Positions 18,659 to 27,827 of a stretch of 64,000 bases of DNA are shown here, piece after piece (the first letter of the stretch is position 1; the number at the start of each line of letters is the position of its first letter). Source of the stretch: Paracoccus sp041927875 (lineage in GTDB: Bacteria; Pseudomonadota; Alphaproteobacteria; Rhodobacterales; Rhodobacteraceae); NCBI RefSeq assembly GCF_041927875.1, contig NZ_JBHFHN010000001.1. One strand, 5' to 3'. The position numbers were made by a program, and so were the translations under genes. The notes under the pieces are model-generated. The model did no database searches and had not been told where the DNA came from. It saw nothing but the letters and a program-made list of their open reading frames with translations.

Positions 18659-20179
18659 ATGGGGCGCACCAATCTTCAGACCGAACGGCTGAGCCTGCGC
18701 CCCGTCGCCCCCGAGGATGAGGCCGCGGTGCTGGCAGCCTTGGCCGACATCCAGGTGGTGCGGTGGCTGGCCGTCGTGCCCTTTCCCTATCGACCCGAAC
18801 ATTTCCGCGACTGGCAGCCGACCGCGCGTCCGGGTGAGACCTGGGCGGTCGACACGCCCGGCGGGCTGATCGGCGTGGTCGGGCTAAGCCTGATCGAGGA
18901 CGAGGCCGAGGGGAAGGCGGGCGATGCCGCGGCCATTCCTGCAATGGCTGACAGCATAGCAGAGGGGGACGCGCCAGGCGAAAGCGCGGTTGTCCAGCCC
19001 TCCGCCGAGGGGGGGCGCGTCGAGCGTCTGCCTGCCGACAGTCCGGCCGGCGCCAGTCTGGTCGGCGACAGTCTGGCCGCAACGCCCGTGCCCGCAACGC
19101 CTGTGCCCGCCGAGCCTGTGTCCGCAACGCCTGTGTCCGCCGACAGCCTGCCCGGCGATGCCGCCTTGACCGGCCCCGCGCGCGCCGGTGATCCGCAGGT
19201 GAACCACACCGCGCCGCCGCCCCTGGCCGTGGCCCTTGGGTTGCTGCCCGCCGAGGCCCCGACCTTTAAGGATGCCGACGCGCCCGTCGCGCAAGCCGCC
19301 GACGCGCCCGCCTCCGACGCCAGCGACGACGCCCCCGATCCCCTTCAGGCCCCGCGACCGCCGATGCGGCTGGAACTGGGCTATTGGTTCGCGCGCTCTG
19401 CCTGGGGCCGGGGCTACGGCACCGAGGCCGTGGGCGCCGTCGTGGCCGATCACTTCGCAGACCCGCAGGCCGCGCCGATCACTGCGCATGTGCATGACGG
19501 CAATATCCGGTCGGAATCGGTGCTGCGCCGCATCGGCTTTCAGGCCATCGGCCCGCGCCGCTATTACGCCGAGGCCCTGAAGCGCGAGGTGGACGCGACC
19601 ACCCTGCGCATCACCCGGTCCGACTGGCTGGCCGCGAACCCGCTGCGGATCGGCACTGACCGGCTGGTGCTGGACCCGCTGTCCGCCGCCGATGCGCCCG
19701 CCTTGCGGCGGCTGCTGACCTATCCGGCGGTCGGTCGCAATCTGTTCCTGTTCCCCGCTGACTGGTCCGAGGCCGCCGCGCGGCAGTTCATTGCCGACTG
19801 GGCCTGGCAGGGCCAGCCGCCCTATCGGCTGGCGATCCGGCTGCGCGACGCGCAGGGCGGGCTGGCGCTGATCGGCATGATCGGCATCGGCGCGGGCGAG
19901 GCGCCCGAGGTCTTTTATGCCATCGACCCGGTGCATGGCCGCAGCGGCCTGATGACCGAGGCCCTTGCCGCCTTTCTGGATCACGTCATCCGCCGCCACG
20001 CGCCGCCCGCGCTGACGGCGCGGGTGTTCACCGATAATGGCACATCGGCGCGGCTGCTGGAACGCGCGGGCTTTCAGCGCCAGCCGGATACGGGCATGGC
20101 CCATTCCGCTGCGCGGGGCGAGGCCGCCCCGGTCTGGACCTATCGGCTGGATCTGGGCGCGAATCCGGCCGGGGCCTGA
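18659..20179 (+). CDS. Tandem double-GNAT acetyltransferase with a repeat-rich insert
   Basis: The 506-residue protein contains two RimJ-type GNAT domains. The first begins at residue 8 (TERLSLRPVAPEDEAAVL) and reaches the strand LIGVVGLSLIEDE at 70-82. It is then interrupted by about 150 Ala/Pro/Asp-rich residues before resuming at RLELGYWFARSAWGRGYGTEAV (237-258) and the NIRSESVLRRIGF helix. The second domain spans roughly 330-500 (TDRLVLDPLSAADAPALRRLL, VFYAIDPVHGRSGLMTEAL, SARLLERAGFQRQP). Part of the insert is made of pentapeptide repeats (residues 127-166). Function and acceptor are unknown. Confidence 0.82.
   Translation: MGRTNLQTERLSLRPVAPEDEAAVLAALADIQVVRWLAVVPFPYRPEHFRDWQPTARPGETWAVDTPGGLIGVVGLSLIEDEAEGKAGDAAAIPAMADSIAEGDAPGESAVVQPSAEGGRVERLPADSPAGASLVGDSLAATPVPATPVPAEPVSATPVSADSLPGDAALTGPARAGDPQVNHTAPPPLAVALGLLPAEAPTFKDADAPVAQAADAPASDASDDAPDPLQAPRPPMRLELGYWFARSAWGRGYGTEAVGAVVADHFADPQAAPITAHVHDGNIRSESVLRRIGFQAIGPRRYYAEALKREVDATTLRITRSDWLAANPLRIGTDRLVLDPLSAADAPALRRLLTYPAVGRNLFLFPADWSEAAARQFIADWAWQGQPPYRLAIRLRDAQGGLALIGMIGIGAGEAPEVFYAIDPVHGRSGLMTEALAAFLDHVIRRHAPPALTARVFTDNGTSARLLERAGFQRQPDTGMAHSAARGEAAPVWTYRLDLGANPAGA
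19037..19156 (+). repeat. In-frame 15-bp minisatellite inside the double-GNAT gene
   Basis: Eight consecutive 15-bp units encode DSPAG, ASLVG, DSLAA, TPVPA, TPVPA, EPVSA, TPVSA and DSLPG. Two units share the core GCAACGCCYGTGCCC. Because the unit is a multiple of three, copy-number change would lengthen or shorten the insert without breaking the frame. Confidence 0.8.
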
Positions 20180-20182
20180 CCC

Positions 20183-21079
20183 CTACCACCGGCCCGAAGC
20201 ACCGCCGCCGCGCGACGATCCGCCGCCGAAACTGCCGCCGCCCCCGCGTCCGCCGCCAAAGCCGCTGCGCGTGGGCCGATCCATGCCCCACGGCCCGCGC
20301 GAAGGGGGTGCAGGCGGGGCGGGGTCAGGTCCGAACCAGCCGCATTGGCCGCAGCGCGCCATGTGGCGGGTGGCGATCTGGCCGGTCGCGTCGGCCTCGT
20401 TCAGGGTGACGGCTTCCAGCTTGGTCGCACCGCAATTGGGGCAGGCGCGCGACCGCGCGCCTTGATGCCGCCGCCAGACATTCCAGCCGAACAGGCTGGC
20501 GATGACGCCAAAGAACCCGGCCGGGATCAGCGCCGACCAGTCGAAGCCACGGCTGCGGCCGCCCGGCACCGCCGCGCCCGGCTGTCCGGCGCGGGGCAGG
20601 GCAATGCGGTCGATCATCGCGTTCACCGTGTCGGTGATTGCCCGGCCGGGATCCGCGCCGATCTGCGGCAGCAGGGTGCGGCTGATGATGTCCTGCGCGG
20701 TCAGGTTCGCCTCATCGTTGTAGCCCGCGCCCAGCTCGATCCGGGCGAAGCGTTCGGCGGGCAGGACCAGCAACAGGATGCCATCATTCGACCGCGCCTG
20801 ACCGATGCCCCAGTCGTTGAACAGCGCGGTCGCATAGCCCTCGGGCGAGGTTTTCACGTCGCGCACCGGCTGGGTCACCACCGCCACCTGAATGCCGGTC
20901 TCGCGGTCCAGCGCGGTGATGCGCTCGCCCAGCGACAGCAGTTGCGCATCCGACAAGAGCCGCGCCTGATCCAGCACCCCCGGCCCGGTCAGCGCCCGGC
21001 CCACCTCTTGCGCCAGCCCGGCGATGGCCCAAAGCCCGGCGATCAGCGTGATCAGCGCGCCCGCAATCCGCCCCCGCAT
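20183..21079 (-). CDS. TPM domain protein (YgcG family) with Gly-rich C-terminus
   Basis: The 298-residue protein has an N-terminal signal or anchor helix, then a TPM domain (GPGVLDQARLLSDAQLLSLGERI, TGIQVAVVT, NDGILLLVLPAERFARIELG), one membrane helix near residue 190 (ALIPAGFFGVIASLFGW), a zinc-ribbon-like CPNCG...CGQCG pair, and a C-terminal tail ending GGGSFGGGSSRGGGASGRW, typical of the family. The role is unknown, possibly in membrane-protein or photosystem-like quality control. It converges on the double-GNAT gene with a 3-bp gap. Confidence 0.87.
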   Translation of the reverse strand: MRGRIAGALITLIAGLWAIAGLAQEVGRALTGPGVLDQARLLSDAQLLSLGERITALDRETGIQVAVVTQPVRDVKTSPEGYATALFNDWGIGQARSNDGILLLVLPAERFARIELGAGYNDEANLTAQDIISRTLLPQIGADPGRAITDTVNAMIDRIALPRAGQPGAAVPGGRSRGFDWSALIPAGFFGVIASLFGWNVWRRHQGARSRACPNCGATKLEAVTLNEADATGQIATRHMARCGQCGWFGPDPAPPAPPSRGPWGMDRPTRSGFGGGRGGGGSFGGGSSRGGGASGRW

Positions 21080-21080
21080 C

Positions 21081-21971
21081 TTAGCGGTCCAGCAATTCGG
21101 GACCGCCCGCGATCAGCGGGTCGATCTTGCCGATCGCCTTGGCATCCTTGCCGCGATAATCGACGGCGTGCAGCAGCGTCTGGATCGCCGCGATCCGCGC
21201 CCGGCGCTTGTCGTCGGACCGGATCACCGTCCAGGGCGCGCCCGGCAGATGGCTGCGCGCCAGCGTGTCGCCGATCGCCTGGGTGTAATCATCCCATTTC
21301 TTCAGCCCCTCGACGTCGATCCAGGACAGTTTCCACTGTTTCAACGGATCCTGTTCGCGGGCCAGGAACCGGCGCAACTGTTCCGCCCGCCCGACCGAGA
21401 GCCACAGCTTGACCAGGATCACCCCGTCATCGACCAGCGTCTGTTCAAAGCCGGGAAGCTGGCGGAAGAACTGTTCGCGCTGCGCGTCGCTGGAAAAGCC
21501 GAACACCTTTTCGACAACGCCCCGGTTATACCAGGACCGGTCGAACAGCGCGACTTCGCCCGCCGCGGGCAGCCAGTCGACATAGCGTTGGAAATACCAT
21601 TGGGTTGCCTCGCGTTCGGTCGGTTTGGGCAAGGCGACGATATAGGCCGAACGCGGGTTCAGGTTTTCGCGCATCACCTCGATCGTGCCGCCCTTGCCGG
21701 CGGCGTCGCGCCCCTCGAACAGCACGACGATGCGCTTGCCGGTATCGATCACATCGCGCAGCATCTTGACCAGTTCGATCTGAAGCGCGTCCATATGCGG
21801 GCCGTAGTCATCCTTGGGCAGTTCGCTGCGATAGGGAAAGCCGGGGTCCAGGATGTCGTTCTTGCCCGCATCCCTGATCGCCTTGCGGATCGAGGCCGGG
21901 GCGCCGTTCTTCAGAAAGGCGGTGATGTCGCCGACAAAGGGAATGGCGCCCTGCTTTTTATCCTTGCTCAT
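21081..21971 (-). CDS. ppk2: Polyphosphate kinase 2
   Basis: The 296-residue single-domain PPK2 has Walker A FEGRDAAGKGGT (residues 85-96), a lid region with Lys/Arg and Walker B LFDRSWYNRGVVE. Class I PPK2 enzymes use polyphosphate to phosphorylate ADP or GDP. The start MSKDKKQ follows GGAGACAC; the frame extends upstream inside metA but without a ribosome site. The gene overlaps the 3' end of metA by 14 bases and abuts the TPM gene with a single base between. Confidence 0.92.
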   Translation of the reverse strand: MSKDKKQGAIPFVGDITAFLKNGAPASIRKAIRDAGKNDILDPGFPYRSELPKDDYGPHMDALQIELVKMLRDVIDTGKRIVVLFEGRDAAGKGGTIEVMRENLNPRSAYIVALPKPTEREATQWYFQRYVDWLPAAGEVALFDRSWYNRGVVEKVFGFSSDAQREQFFRQLPGFEQTLVDDGVILVKLWLSVGRAEQLRRFLAREQDPLKQWKLSWIDVEGLKKWDDYTQAIGDTLARSHLPGAPWTVIRSDDKRRARIAAIQTLLHAVDYRGKDAKAIGKIDPLIAGGPELLDR

Positions 21972-22905
21972 CGCGTGTCTCCGCTTGGCCGATGCGGGCC
22001 AGGTCAAAGGGGGTGGTCTGGTAGATTTCGTTGATCCAGTTGCCATACAGAAGATGGGCGTGGCTTTTCCAGCGGTTCGCGGGCGGACGCGCCGGGTCGT
22101 CATCGGGATAGTAATTGGCCGGCACTATGATCGGCTTGCCCGCCGCCACGTCGCGGTCATATTCGCCCTTCAGCGAGCCGCTGTCATATTCAAAGTGGTT
22201 GAACACATACAGCGCCCGGTGGCCGGCATCCTGCACAAGGCACGGCCCGGTGTCATCGCTGGCCAGCAGCGTGCGCAGGCCGGGGCGGGCGTCGATATCG
22301 GCCTGGCGGACCTCGGTCCAGCGACTGACGGGCACCAAGAGGTCATCGGAAAAGCCGCGCAGATAGGGGCTGGCCGGGGCGAGGTTGTGATGGCGAAAGC
22401 AGCCGAAAGCCTTGTCATCCAGCGCGTGCTTGGGCAGGCCGTGGAAATGCCAGGCCATCGCCATGCCGCCCCAGCAGACGCCGAAGGTCGAATGGACATG
22501 GCTTTGCGTCCAGTCGAACACCTGGGTCAGCTCATCCCAATAGGTGACCTCGGCAAAGGGCAGATGCTCGATCGGGGCGCCGGTGACGATCAGCCCGTCA
22601 AAGCGTTCACCGCTGGCCGCGACCTCGGAAAACGGGCGGTAGAAGCTGCCGATATGTTCGGCGGGCGTGTTGCGGCTTTCGTGATCCGACATGCGGATCA
22701 GCTGAAAGTCGATCTGCAAGGGCGTCGCCCCGATCAGCCGCGCGAACTGGGTTTCGGTGACGATCTTTTTGGGCATCAGGTTCAGCAGGCCGATGCGCAG
22801 CGGGCGGATGTCCTGCATCGCGGCACGCCCCGGCGTCATCACCATCACCCCCTCGCGCGAGAGCAGGTCAAAGGCGGGCAGCGTTTCAGGCAGGGTGATC
22901 GGCAT
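21958..22905 (-). CDS. metA: Homoserine O-acyltransferase MetA (probably acetyl-specific)
   Basis: The 315-residue enzyme aligns with MetA over its length: IRPLRIGLLNLMPKK, the nucleophile motif FGVCWGG (Cys144), SRNTPAEH and YFNHFEYDSGSL-type C-terminal blocks. The residue after TGAPI is Glu113, where E. coli succinyl-transferring MetA has Gly. In characterised MetA proteins Glu at this position goes with acetyl-CoA, so the product is predicted to be O-acetylhomoserine for methionine synthesis. Its ATG overlaps the stop of the upstream ATPase gene (TGATG). Confidence 0.92.
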   Translation of the reverse strand: MPITLPETLPAFDLLSREGVMVMTPGRAAMQDIRPLRIGLLNLMPKKIVTETQFARLIGATPLQIDFQLIRMSDHESRNTPAEHIGSFYRPFSEVAASGERFDGLIVTGAPIEHLPFAEVTYWDELTQVFDWTQSHVHSTFGVCWGGMAMAWHFHGLPKHALDDKAFGCFRHHNLAPASPYLRGFSDDLLVPVSRWTEVRQADIDARPGLRTLLASDDTGPCLVQDAGHRALYVFNHFEYDSGSLKGEYDRDVAAGKPIIVPANYYPDDDPARPPANRWKSHAHLLYGNWINEIYQTTPFDLARIGQAETRDEQG

Positions 22906-23780
22906 CAGCGTTTCCCTTCGATGGCGCGGGCGATCAGGTCGATGACATCCTCGGGGCTGCGCACCCGTGCCACGTCATCGGCGGCCACCTTGACGCCCCA
23001 GTTGCGCGCCATCGCCGCATAGCGTGGCTGGCGATGTGCAAGCGCGCGGGCATAGGTCCAGCGTACGAAATCATCGGGATCGACCTGCTGTTCGGTCAGC
23101 CCGCGCTGCACCCGGTAATCGACCCAGGCGCGTTCCAGAAAGGCGGGCTGATAATACATCGGCTTTGGCGCGCGATCAAAGCGGCGGACCAGTTCGGCGG
23201 TGTGATCGTCCGACCCCTCGATCCAGACCAGCAAGAGGTCGCGCGCCAGGGCCGTCATCACCGGATCGGCGGGATCGTCCGGGTCCACCACCTCGCAGAT
23301 GGAGCCGCCGCTGTCGCAGACGAAATGCGGGATGCCATAGATGTCATGGGCGCGGGCGATGAAATGGCGCGTGTCCAGCAGGGCCGCGATCTCGGCGGCG
23401 CGGTGCTGGTTCTGGCGCTCCATATAGTCGTCGAAGGCCAGACCGCCCCGCGACAGGCTGCCCGGCTTGCCCAGATAGGTCGAGAGCGGCGCAAGATTGT
23501 GGAAGGTGATGTTGCTGGCGATATAGACCGCATCCTGCATCAGCAATTCGCGCAGGAACGGCACGCGCATCGCCTCGCGCTTGAAATTGTCGGCGATATG
23601 TTCGCCCATGTAGCGGGTGCCGATCCGGTAATCGACGCTGTAGTGAAACCAGCCCTGCGCCGGGGGCGCGCTGTCGCGCAGCAGGGTGGCGATATGGGTT
23701 TTGCCCAGGCCCGACATGCCAAAGAACAGGATGCGCCGGTTGTCGGCGCGCAGCCAGCTTTCGGCGGTGGGATAGATCAT
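22905..23780 (-). CDS. P-loop ATPase of unknown function upstream of metA
   Basis: The 291-residue protein has Walker A GMSGLGKT (residues 21-28) within a short N-terminal alpha/beta region, then a long helical part with no recognised domain. It may be a kinase- or chaperone-like ATPase; I cannot name a family. An AGGGCCTGCC stretch precedes the ATG. Overlap with metA by one base implies translational coupling and a shared job, perhaps sensing or delivering a substrate in methionine metabolism, but that is inference from context only. Confidence 0.8.
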   Translation of the reverse strand: MIYPTAESWLRADNRRILFFGMSGLGKTHIATLLRDSAPPAQGWFHYSVDYRIGTRYMGEHIADNFKREAMRVPFLRELLMQDAVYIASNITFHNLAPLSTYLGKPGSLSRGGLAFDDYMERQNQHRAAEIAALLDTRHFIARAHDIYGIPHFVCDSGGSICEVVDPDDPADPVMTALARDLLLVWIEGSDDHTAELVRRFDRAPKPMYYQPAFLERAWVDYRVQRGLTEQQVDPDDFVRWTYARALAHRQPRYAAMARNWGVKVAADDVARVRSPEDVIDLIARAIEGKR

Positions 23781-23827
23781 GGCAGGCCCTTTCTGTCGCC
23801 TCCCGGTTCTAGACCCGGCGCGCGCAC

Positions 23828-23860
23828 AAAAAAAGGCCCCGCGCGGGGGCGGGGCCTTTT
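23828..23860 (-). terminator. Intrinsic terminator of the FadL-like gene
   Basis: On the minus strand AAAAGGCCCCGC-CCCCGC-GCGGGGCCTTTT is followed by further Ts (seven in a row in total). The 12-bp stem lies 18 bp beyond the stop codon. Confidence 0.9.
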
Positions 23861-23878
23861 CGATGTGGGGCAGATGGA

Positions 23879-25021
23879 TCAGAACGTCCAGCCAACCTTC
23901 AGGCCAACCGCGACCGCATCGTTCTTGGTCATGTTGGCGCGGGCGGCGTTGGCGGTTTCCGCATCGGCATCGCCGATGTTCAGATAGCGCGCGCCCAGCG
24001 TGACCTTCATGTTGTCCTGGGTATAGACCGCGGCAACGCCAATGCCCTTGTAGCCATCGGTCGGGGCCAGCGGGCTGACCAGCTTGCTGTCGCCCTTGGG
24101 TTCATAGCTGACAAAGACCGAGCCGGACCAGTTTTCGTTGAACTTGCGGCCCACGCCCAGGGTATAGGTCCAGCTATCCTTCAGATCGACCAGGCCGCCA
24201 CCGGTCAGCGCCTTGAAGCCCGCCGGATCGACCTTGAAGGCCGACCAGTCGGCCCAGCGGATCGAGCCGAACACCAGCGTGTCAGCCGCAACGCCGGTCT
24301 GGAAGTCCAGGTTGACGGCCTGCGGGGTCTCGACCTCGGTGCTGCCCAGCTTCGCCGATTTCCCCTGCGAGGCCAGCACCAGTGCCATCGGCACGCCGTT
24401 CAGCGTCTCGGTGGTGTTGAAGTCGTGCTTGGTCTTCGAGAAATAGGTCAGCGCCACGCGCGCCGCGATTTCCGGCTTTTCCCAGGCCACGCCCAGGATA
24501 TAGCCCAGGCTGGTGTTGGTATCCATGCTGGCGTTGTAGCCGCTGACGCCGCCATAGGCGCGGCCCTTGAGCGTCACATCGGCCGACGAGCGCGAGACCC
24601 GCAGACCGCCATGCACCGACCAGGCATCATCGATCTTGTAGCGCACGAGGCCGGTCAGGCCCTGCGACTTGACCTTGACGTTGGTGCCGCCCAGGGCCAC
24701 CGACAGCGCGGGGTCATAGGTGACATCGGCGCCATAGGCGTGGTCATAGATCACCGCGAAGGACAGTTTTTCGTCGATGTCACGCTTGTAGGCAAAGCCC
24801 GGCAGGCTGTGGTCGGACGCGACCGAGCCGGTGGGCCGACCGCCGAAGATCGCCACATCGCGGCCATCGACCGACGGCATGATCCGGCCATAGGACAGTT
24901 CGACGTAATTGCCCTGTTCAAACAGCACGCCGATGGACTGGCCCGAACGGTCCAGTCCACCCGCAAGTGCCGGGGTCGACAGGATGGCCAGCGCGCTGGC
25001 ACCCATCATGATCTTTTTCAT
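23879..25021 (-). CDS. FadL/OmpP1-type outer membrane transport protein
   Basis: The 380-residue protein has a signal peptide (MKKIMMGASALAILSTPALA) and a beta-barrel pattern of alternating short amphipathic strands, ending with aromatic VGLKVGWTF as outer-membrane proteins do. Blocks such as NYVELSYGRIMPSVDG, LSFAVIYDHAYGADVTYDP and YTLGVGRKFNENWSGSVFVSYEPKGD are typical of FadL/OmpP1/TodX. It probably lets hydrophobic compounds such as fatty acids through the outer membrane. The ATG at 25021 has a GGAGGAAACC site. Confidence 0.85.
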   Translation of the reverse strand: MKKIMMGASALAILSTPALAGGLDRSGQSIGVLFEQGNYVELSYGRIMPSVDGRDVAIFGGRPTGSVASDHSLPGFAYKRDIDEKLSFAVIYDHAYGADVTYDPALSVALGGTNVKVKSQGLTGLVRYKIDDAWSVHGGLRVSRSSADVTLKGRAYGGVSGYNASMDTNTSLGYILGVAWEKPEIAARVALTYFSKTKHDFNTTETLNGVPMALVLASQGKSAKLGSTEVETPQAVNLDFQTGVAADTLVFGSIRWADWSAFKVDPAGFKALTGGGLVDLKDSWTYTLGVGRKFNENWSGSVFVSYEPKGDSKLVSPLAPTDGYKGIGVAAVYTQDNMKVTLGARYLNIGDADAETANAARANMTKNDAVAVGLKVGWTF

Positions 25022-25232
25022 GGTTTCCTCCCTGGGGAAAAGCATTCCTCACGGGCAGGTTAGCACCGGCACGACATCGGTCAATCAAAGGTGAAGCGTG
25101 ACGTAACGTCGCCCCGCAGCGGGGCGGGAACTGTCTTGATTGTGCAACATCACCGGCACGGCCGCAGCGGGGCTGCGGCCATCGGGCGTCTTTGCGCCGG
25201 GTGGGCGGCTGTGGCACAAGGGGATGACGCAG

Positions 25233-26267
25233 ATGCCGAAGGCCGCCATGACCCAGATGAACCCGCATAACCATCGCCCCGCACCTGGACCTGCCCGTGC
25301 ACCGCTGCCGAAATGGAAGCTGCCCAAGCCCGTCAATGCGGGGCTGTGGGCGCGCACCCCGCCGGCGTTGTTTCCGGCGCTGATGGGGGTGATCGGGCTG
25401 GCCCTGGCCTGGCGGCGGGGGATCGCGGCGTTCTCGCTGCCGCAGGGGCTGGCTGACCTGCTGGCAGGGGCGGTGGCGCTGCTGGCGGCTTTCGCGCTGC
25501 TGACGATCACCGTCAAGATCGCGCGCCGCCCCGCTGTGGTGGCCGAGGATCTGCGCATCCTGCCGGGCCGCGCGGGTCTGGCGGCGGCGGTGCTGTCGGC
25601 CTGGCTGCTGGTGGCGCTGATCGCGCCGGTCGCCCCGGTGCTGGCGCGCGGGCTGTGGGTCGCCGTCGGGCTGGCGCATCTGGCCCTGATCGGTGCCTTC
25701 CTGGTCGCGCTGCGCGCCGGGCCGCCTGAACAGAGCGGTGTGACGCCCGCCTGGCACCTGATGCTGTCCGGCCCGATCCTGGGGGCGCTGGCGGCGCTGG
25801 CGGTCGGCTGGCCGGCGGTGGCGGCGGCGATCTTTTGGCCGGTGCTGGCGGTTGCCGTGGCGATCTGGGCCGCCTCGGGCTGGCAATTCGCGCATGAGGC
25901 ACCGCCCGCACCTCTGCGCCCGCTGCTGGCGGTGCATCTGGCGCCGCTGGCAGTGTTCGGCACCGTGGCGCAGGGGCTGGGGATGACCGGGCTGGCGCTG
26001 ACACTCGCCATGCTGGCGGGGGTGTTGCTGGCGGTGCTGGCGGCGGCGTCCCGCTGGCTGCTGGCGGCGGGCTTCACGCCGTTCTGGGGCGCGCTGACCT
26101 TTCCGCTGGTGGCCACGGCAAGCCTGTGGCTGGCGGTCGGCTGGCGTCTCGCGGGCGGGCTTTTGCTGGTGGCCGCCACGCTGATCGTGGTGCCGATCGC
26201 CTTTCAGGTCTTCAAGATGTGGGCCTCGGGTCAATTGGCGATCAAGACCAACGCTGCCGTGGCCTGA
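25233..26267 (+). CDS. TDT family transporter (TehA/SLAC1-like)
   Basis: The protein is about 344 residues with around ten hydrophobic segments. The block KPVNAGLWARTPPALFPALMGVIGLALAWRR is characteristic of the tellurite-resistance/dicarboxylate transporter family, as is the C-terminal SGQLAIKTNA. Members conduct anions or export dicarboxylates; the substrate here is unknown. Several start codons are possible (25224, 25233, 25248, 25257); AAGGGG at 25218-25223 best serves 25233. A GC hairpin (25160-25180) lies in the leader. Confidence 0.75.
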   Translation: MPKAAMTQMNPHNHRPAPGPARAPLPKWKLPKPVNAGLWARTPPALFPALMGVIGLALAWRRGIAAFSLPQGLADLLAGAVALLAAFALLTITVKIARRPAVVAEDLRILPGRAGLAAAVLSAWLLVALIAPVAPVLARGLWVAVGLAHLALIGAFLVALRAGPPEQSGVTPAWHLMLSGPILGALAALAVGWPAVAAAIFWPVLAVAVAIWAASGWQFAHEAPPAPLRPLLAVHLAPLAVFGTVAQGLGMTGLALTLAMLAGVLLAVLAAASRWLLAAGFTPFWGALTFPLVATASLWLAVGWRLAGGLLLVAATLIVVPIAFQVFKMWASGQLAIKTNAAVA

Positions 26268-26335
26268 CCGGCTTGCCTTTCCGGCCTATCCGTGAAACAG
26301 GGAACCGCCAAACGACACCTGCCCAGGAGCGCCCG

Positions 26336-27784
26336 ATGCAGATTCGTGAGGCCCTTACCTTTGATGACGTCCTGCTGGTTCCGGCGGCATCCTCGGTCCT
26401 GCCATCCGATGCCGATGTCACCACCCATGTGACCAAATCCATCCGCATGAACATCCCGCTGCTGTCCAGCGCGATGGACACCGTGACCGAGGGGCGCATG
26501 GCCATCGCCATGGCCCAGGCCGGCGGGATCGGCGTGATCCATCGCAACCTGGATATCGAGGCGCAGGCCGCCGAGGTGCGCCGCGTCAAGCGCTTTGAAT
26601 CGGGCATCGTCTATAATCCGATCACCCTGACCGCCGATCAGACCCTGGCGGATGCCAAGGCGTTGCAGGATCGCTATAACGTCACCGGCTTTCCGGTGGT
26701 CGATGAGGCCGGCCGCGTCGTCGGCATCGTCACCAACCGCGACATGCGCTTTGCCAGCGACGACAAGACCCCGGTGCGGGTGATGATGACGGCCAACAAC
26801 CTGGCCATCCTTCAGGAACCGGCTGATCTGGACGCCGCCAAAAGCCTGATGAAGGCGCGGCGCATCGAAAAGCTTTTGGTGACCGACGGGCAGGGCAAGC
26901 TGACCGGCCTGCTGACGCTGAAGGACACCGAAAAGGCGGTGCTGAACCCCCTGGCCTGCAAGGATGAGATGGGGCGGCTGAGGGTTGCGGCGGCCTCGAC
27001 CGTGGGGGATGCCGGGTTTGAGCGCAGCGCCGCGCTGATCGAGGCGGGCTGCGATCTGATCGTCATCGACACCGCGCACGGCCATTCCGAGGGTGTCGCG
27101 CGCGCCGTCGAACGGGTGAAGGCGCTGTCGAACGCGGTGCAGGTCGTTGCCGGCAACGTCGCCACCGCCGAGGCCACGCGCGCCCTGATCGGCGCGGGGG
27201 CGGATGCGGTCAAGGTGGGCATCGGTCCCGGCTCGATCTGCACCACGCGTATCGTGGCGGGCGTCGGCGTGCCGCAACTGACCGCGATCATGGACAGTGC
27301 CTCGGCGGGGGGCGACGTGCCGGTGATCGCCGATGGCGGCATCAAGTATTCGGGCGATTTCGCCAAGGCGATTGCCGCCGGGGCGTCCTGCGCGATGGTC
27401 GGCAGCGCGATTGCCGGGACCGACGAAAGCCCGGGCGAGGTGATCCTGTATCAGGGCCGCCAGTTCAAGGCCTACCGCGGCATGGGCAGCCTTGGCGCCA
27501 TGGCGCGCGGCAGTGCCGACCGCTATTTCCAGAAGGATGCCGCCAGCGACAAGCTGGTGCCCGAAGGGATCGAGGGGCAGGTCAGCTACAAGGGCCCGGC
27601 GGCGGCGGTGATCCACCAGCTTGTCGGTGGCCTGCGCGCCGCCATGGGCTATACCGGCAACCGCAGCGTGGCCGAGATGCGCAAGAACTGCCAGTTCGTC
27701 CGCATCACCGGGGCCGGGCTGAAGGAAAGCCATGTCCATGACGTGCAGATCACCCGCGAAAGCCCGAATTATCGCGTAATGTGA
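26336..27784 (+). CDS. guaB: Inosine-5'-monophosphate dehydrogenase
   Basis: The 482-residue enzyme has the IMPDH barrel interrupted by two CBS domains (about residues 95-205). The substrate loop GPGSICTTR contains the catalytic Cys302, and the flap region carries GMGSLGAM and SADRYFQ. It oxidises IMP to XMP, the committed step to GTP. AGGAG precedes the ATG at 26336. The upstream frame is open but belongs to the shadow of the TDT gene. Confidence 0.97.
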   Translation: MQIREALTFDDVLLVPAASSVLPSDADVTTHVTKSIRMNIPLLSSAMDTVTEGRMAIAMAQAGGIGVIHRNLDIEAQAAEVRRVKRFESGIVYNPITLTADQTLADAKALQDRYNVTGFPVVDEAGRVVGIVTNRDMRFASDDKTPVRVMMTANNLAILQEPADLDAAKSLMKARRIEKLLVTDGQGKLTGLLTLKDTEKAVLNPLACKDEMGRLRVAAASTVGDAGFERSAALIEAGCDLIVIDTAHGHSEGVARAVERVKALSNAVQVVAGNVATAEATRALIGAGADAVKVGIGPGSICTTRIVAGVGVPQLTAIMDSASAGGDVPVIADGGIKYSGDFAKAIAAGASCAMVGSAIAGTDESPGEVILYQGRQFKAYRGMGSLGAMARGSADRYFQKDAASDKLVPEGIEGQVSYKGPAAAVIHQLVGGLRAAMGYTGNRSVAEMRKNCQFVRITGAGLKESHVHDVQITRESPNYRVM

Positions 27785-27827
27785 TGAGGTTGCGGGGTGA
27801 TTTTCAGTCAGTGTCTCAGGTTGCGCC

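Noticed and set aside
23781..23878. SAM riboswitch in the leader of the ATPase-metA operon
   Set aside because: The leader is under 100 bp and mostly occupied by the neighbouring gene's terminator; no SAM-II-like pseudoknot could be recognised.
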